NCBI GenBank assembly: GCA_029961685.1
Contig: JARWKL010000001.1
Span: 56,655,314 to 56,719,313, forward strand
Source: Aristolochia californica
Taxonomy: Eukaryota > Streptophyta > Magnoliopsida > Piperales > Aristolochiaceae
DNA length: 64,000 nucleotides
Reading direction: 5' to 3'
Below the pieces are notes generated by a model. That model was not told the origin of the DNA and searched no databases. It worked only from the letters and a program-made list of their open reading frames with translations. This document shows, in pieces, positions 63,127 through 64,000 of this stretch (positions within the stretch are counted from its first letter, which is position 1; the number at the start of each line of letters is the position of its first letter). A program made the translations under genes and the position numbers.

Positions 63127-64000
63127 ATGGCTGCCAATTTCTGGACTTCTTCTCACTTGTAACACATCGCAACCTGTTTTTGTTTCCTTCTTTTATTCCT
63201 TATTCTGTTGTTTCTGCTAGTTCTGATATTTATTTTCTGCTTAATTTACCGTGTGTAGCAAACAACTGCTCGATCAAGAAGAGGCCGATGTAGTTCCTTC
63301 TATCGACAAAGAGAGAGGTCTCACTCTTGAAGAATTCAAGCTCATTAAGGTTCATATGACCAATTGTAAGCTCTGTTCTATTTTTATCGTTTGATCTTTT
63401 ATCGATGAATCTACCGTAGTAGGTTTTCATGGGCAGTAGTTGTTCCAAACGCAGTTCGATCAGTTCTGGTGTTTTGCAATATGTAACTGCATATCTAGGG
63501 CTTGTTATTCAACTATTTTAACTAGTTCTGAAATGAGGGTTCTTTCAAGTACTTTCTGTTTTGATTTTGAATATTTTTGTTTCGTCCTTGTTGCATGATG
63601 TTGTCTTGGCATGGGTTTTTCACTTTTTCCTTCCTGAAGAGTATTGTGCAAAGCTTCTGTATGAGGAGGATGGCATCTTTTAAGGAATTTTTGTTGTCAT
63701 GGGCAGTTGATTGTTCCAAATTGTTTCTATCAGTTTTGGTGTTTTATAAAACGGAACGTCATATCTAGTGAAAGTGTTATACCTGTGTTATTCTACTGTT
63801 TTCTGGTTTCGAAATAAGGAAAGAAGGTTCTTGAAATTATTTTCTATTTGATTTTGCCATGATGTTATCTTGGTATGGAGTTTTCATTGTTTTCTCCTTC
63901 CTGCACAATATTGTGCAGTGCTTCTGTATGAGGAGAATGTCATATTTTAAGGATTTTTTTTGTAAATCTATTTTAATTTCCAGCCTGTATTCCATGATTT
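63127..64000 (+). CDS. CYCC1: Cyclin C (CYCC1), 5' part only
   Basis: Exon 1 (63127-63158) encodes MAANFWTSSH plus two bases. Exon 2 (63259-63365) continues FKQLLDQEEADVVPSIDKER then GLTLEEFKLIKVHMTN and ends one base into the next codon. Both junctions have GT/AG borders. The 46 visible residues are the invariant N-terminus of plant C-type cyclins (MAxNFWTSxHxKQLLDxExVD). Cyclin C is the partner of CDK8 in the kinase module of the Mediator complex and acts in the nucleus on transcription by RNA polymerase II. The cyclin boxes lie beyond the window edge. The visible part of intron 2 contains a two-copy tandem duplication. Confidence 0.93.
63428..63960. repeat. Diverged tandem duplication (about 275-bp unit)
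   Basis: A stretch with GGGCAGT(A/T)GTTGTTCCAAA-like start, 'tggcatgggtttttcac' and 'gcttctgtatgaggaggatg' occurs once before and once after about 63700, in the same order. The copies differ by many substitutions and small gaps. It lies in intron 2 of cyclin C. Confidence 0.8.

Overview
The window is nuclear DNA from a flowering plant, most likely a eudicot or another non-grass lineage. It is AT-rich, its genes have GT/AG introns up to about 3.7 kb, and the proteins are plant-type: a two-domain GTP cyclohydrolase I, an APD1-type AP2 factor, a trihelix factor and a C-type cyclin. Retroelement debris fills much of the space between and inside the genes. Exon models were built by hand from splice sites and reading-frame phase. 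Untranslated exons and transcript ends are not resolved.

Layout. 0-4.3 kb: a Ty1-copia fragment and unassigned sequence. 4.36-5.50 kb (-): single-exon trihelix/SANT-like gene. 7.5-18.8 kb (-): six-exon APD1-like AP2 gene. Its third intron carries a deleted Ty1-copia element (9151-12690) and a TRIM element (12745-13063), and its second intron a further TRIM (15134-15436). About 23.5-30.3 kb (-): a large decayed Ty1-copia element with 1 kb LTRs full of TGATCGATCA palindromes, a decayed gag-pol, and an extra ORF between RNase H and the 3' LTR. 30.80-34.34 kb (+): four-exon homologue of the BORC subunit BORCS8, followed by an inverted solo LTR of the same family (about 35.1-36.1 kb).

39.73-40.18 kb (-): two-exon gene for a secreted 12-cysteine peptide. 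41.85-45.80 kb (+): two-exon gene for a 73-aa single-pass membrane protein. 47.39-51.70 kb (-): two-exon GTP cyclohydrolase I with a TRIM solo LTR in its intron and a 104-bp tandem duplication upstream. 55.82-59.03 kb (-): deleted Ty3-gypsy element, interrupted by a foldback hairpin, ending just before a three-exon gene for a 68-aa acidic protein (59.40-60.88 kb, +). 63.13 kb to the window end (+): the first two coding exons of cyclin C.

The genes are unrelated housekeeping or regulatory genes and form no operon-like unit. The linking theme is retroelement colonisation of introns and flanks. No CRISPR array, rRNA or convincing tRNA was seen.
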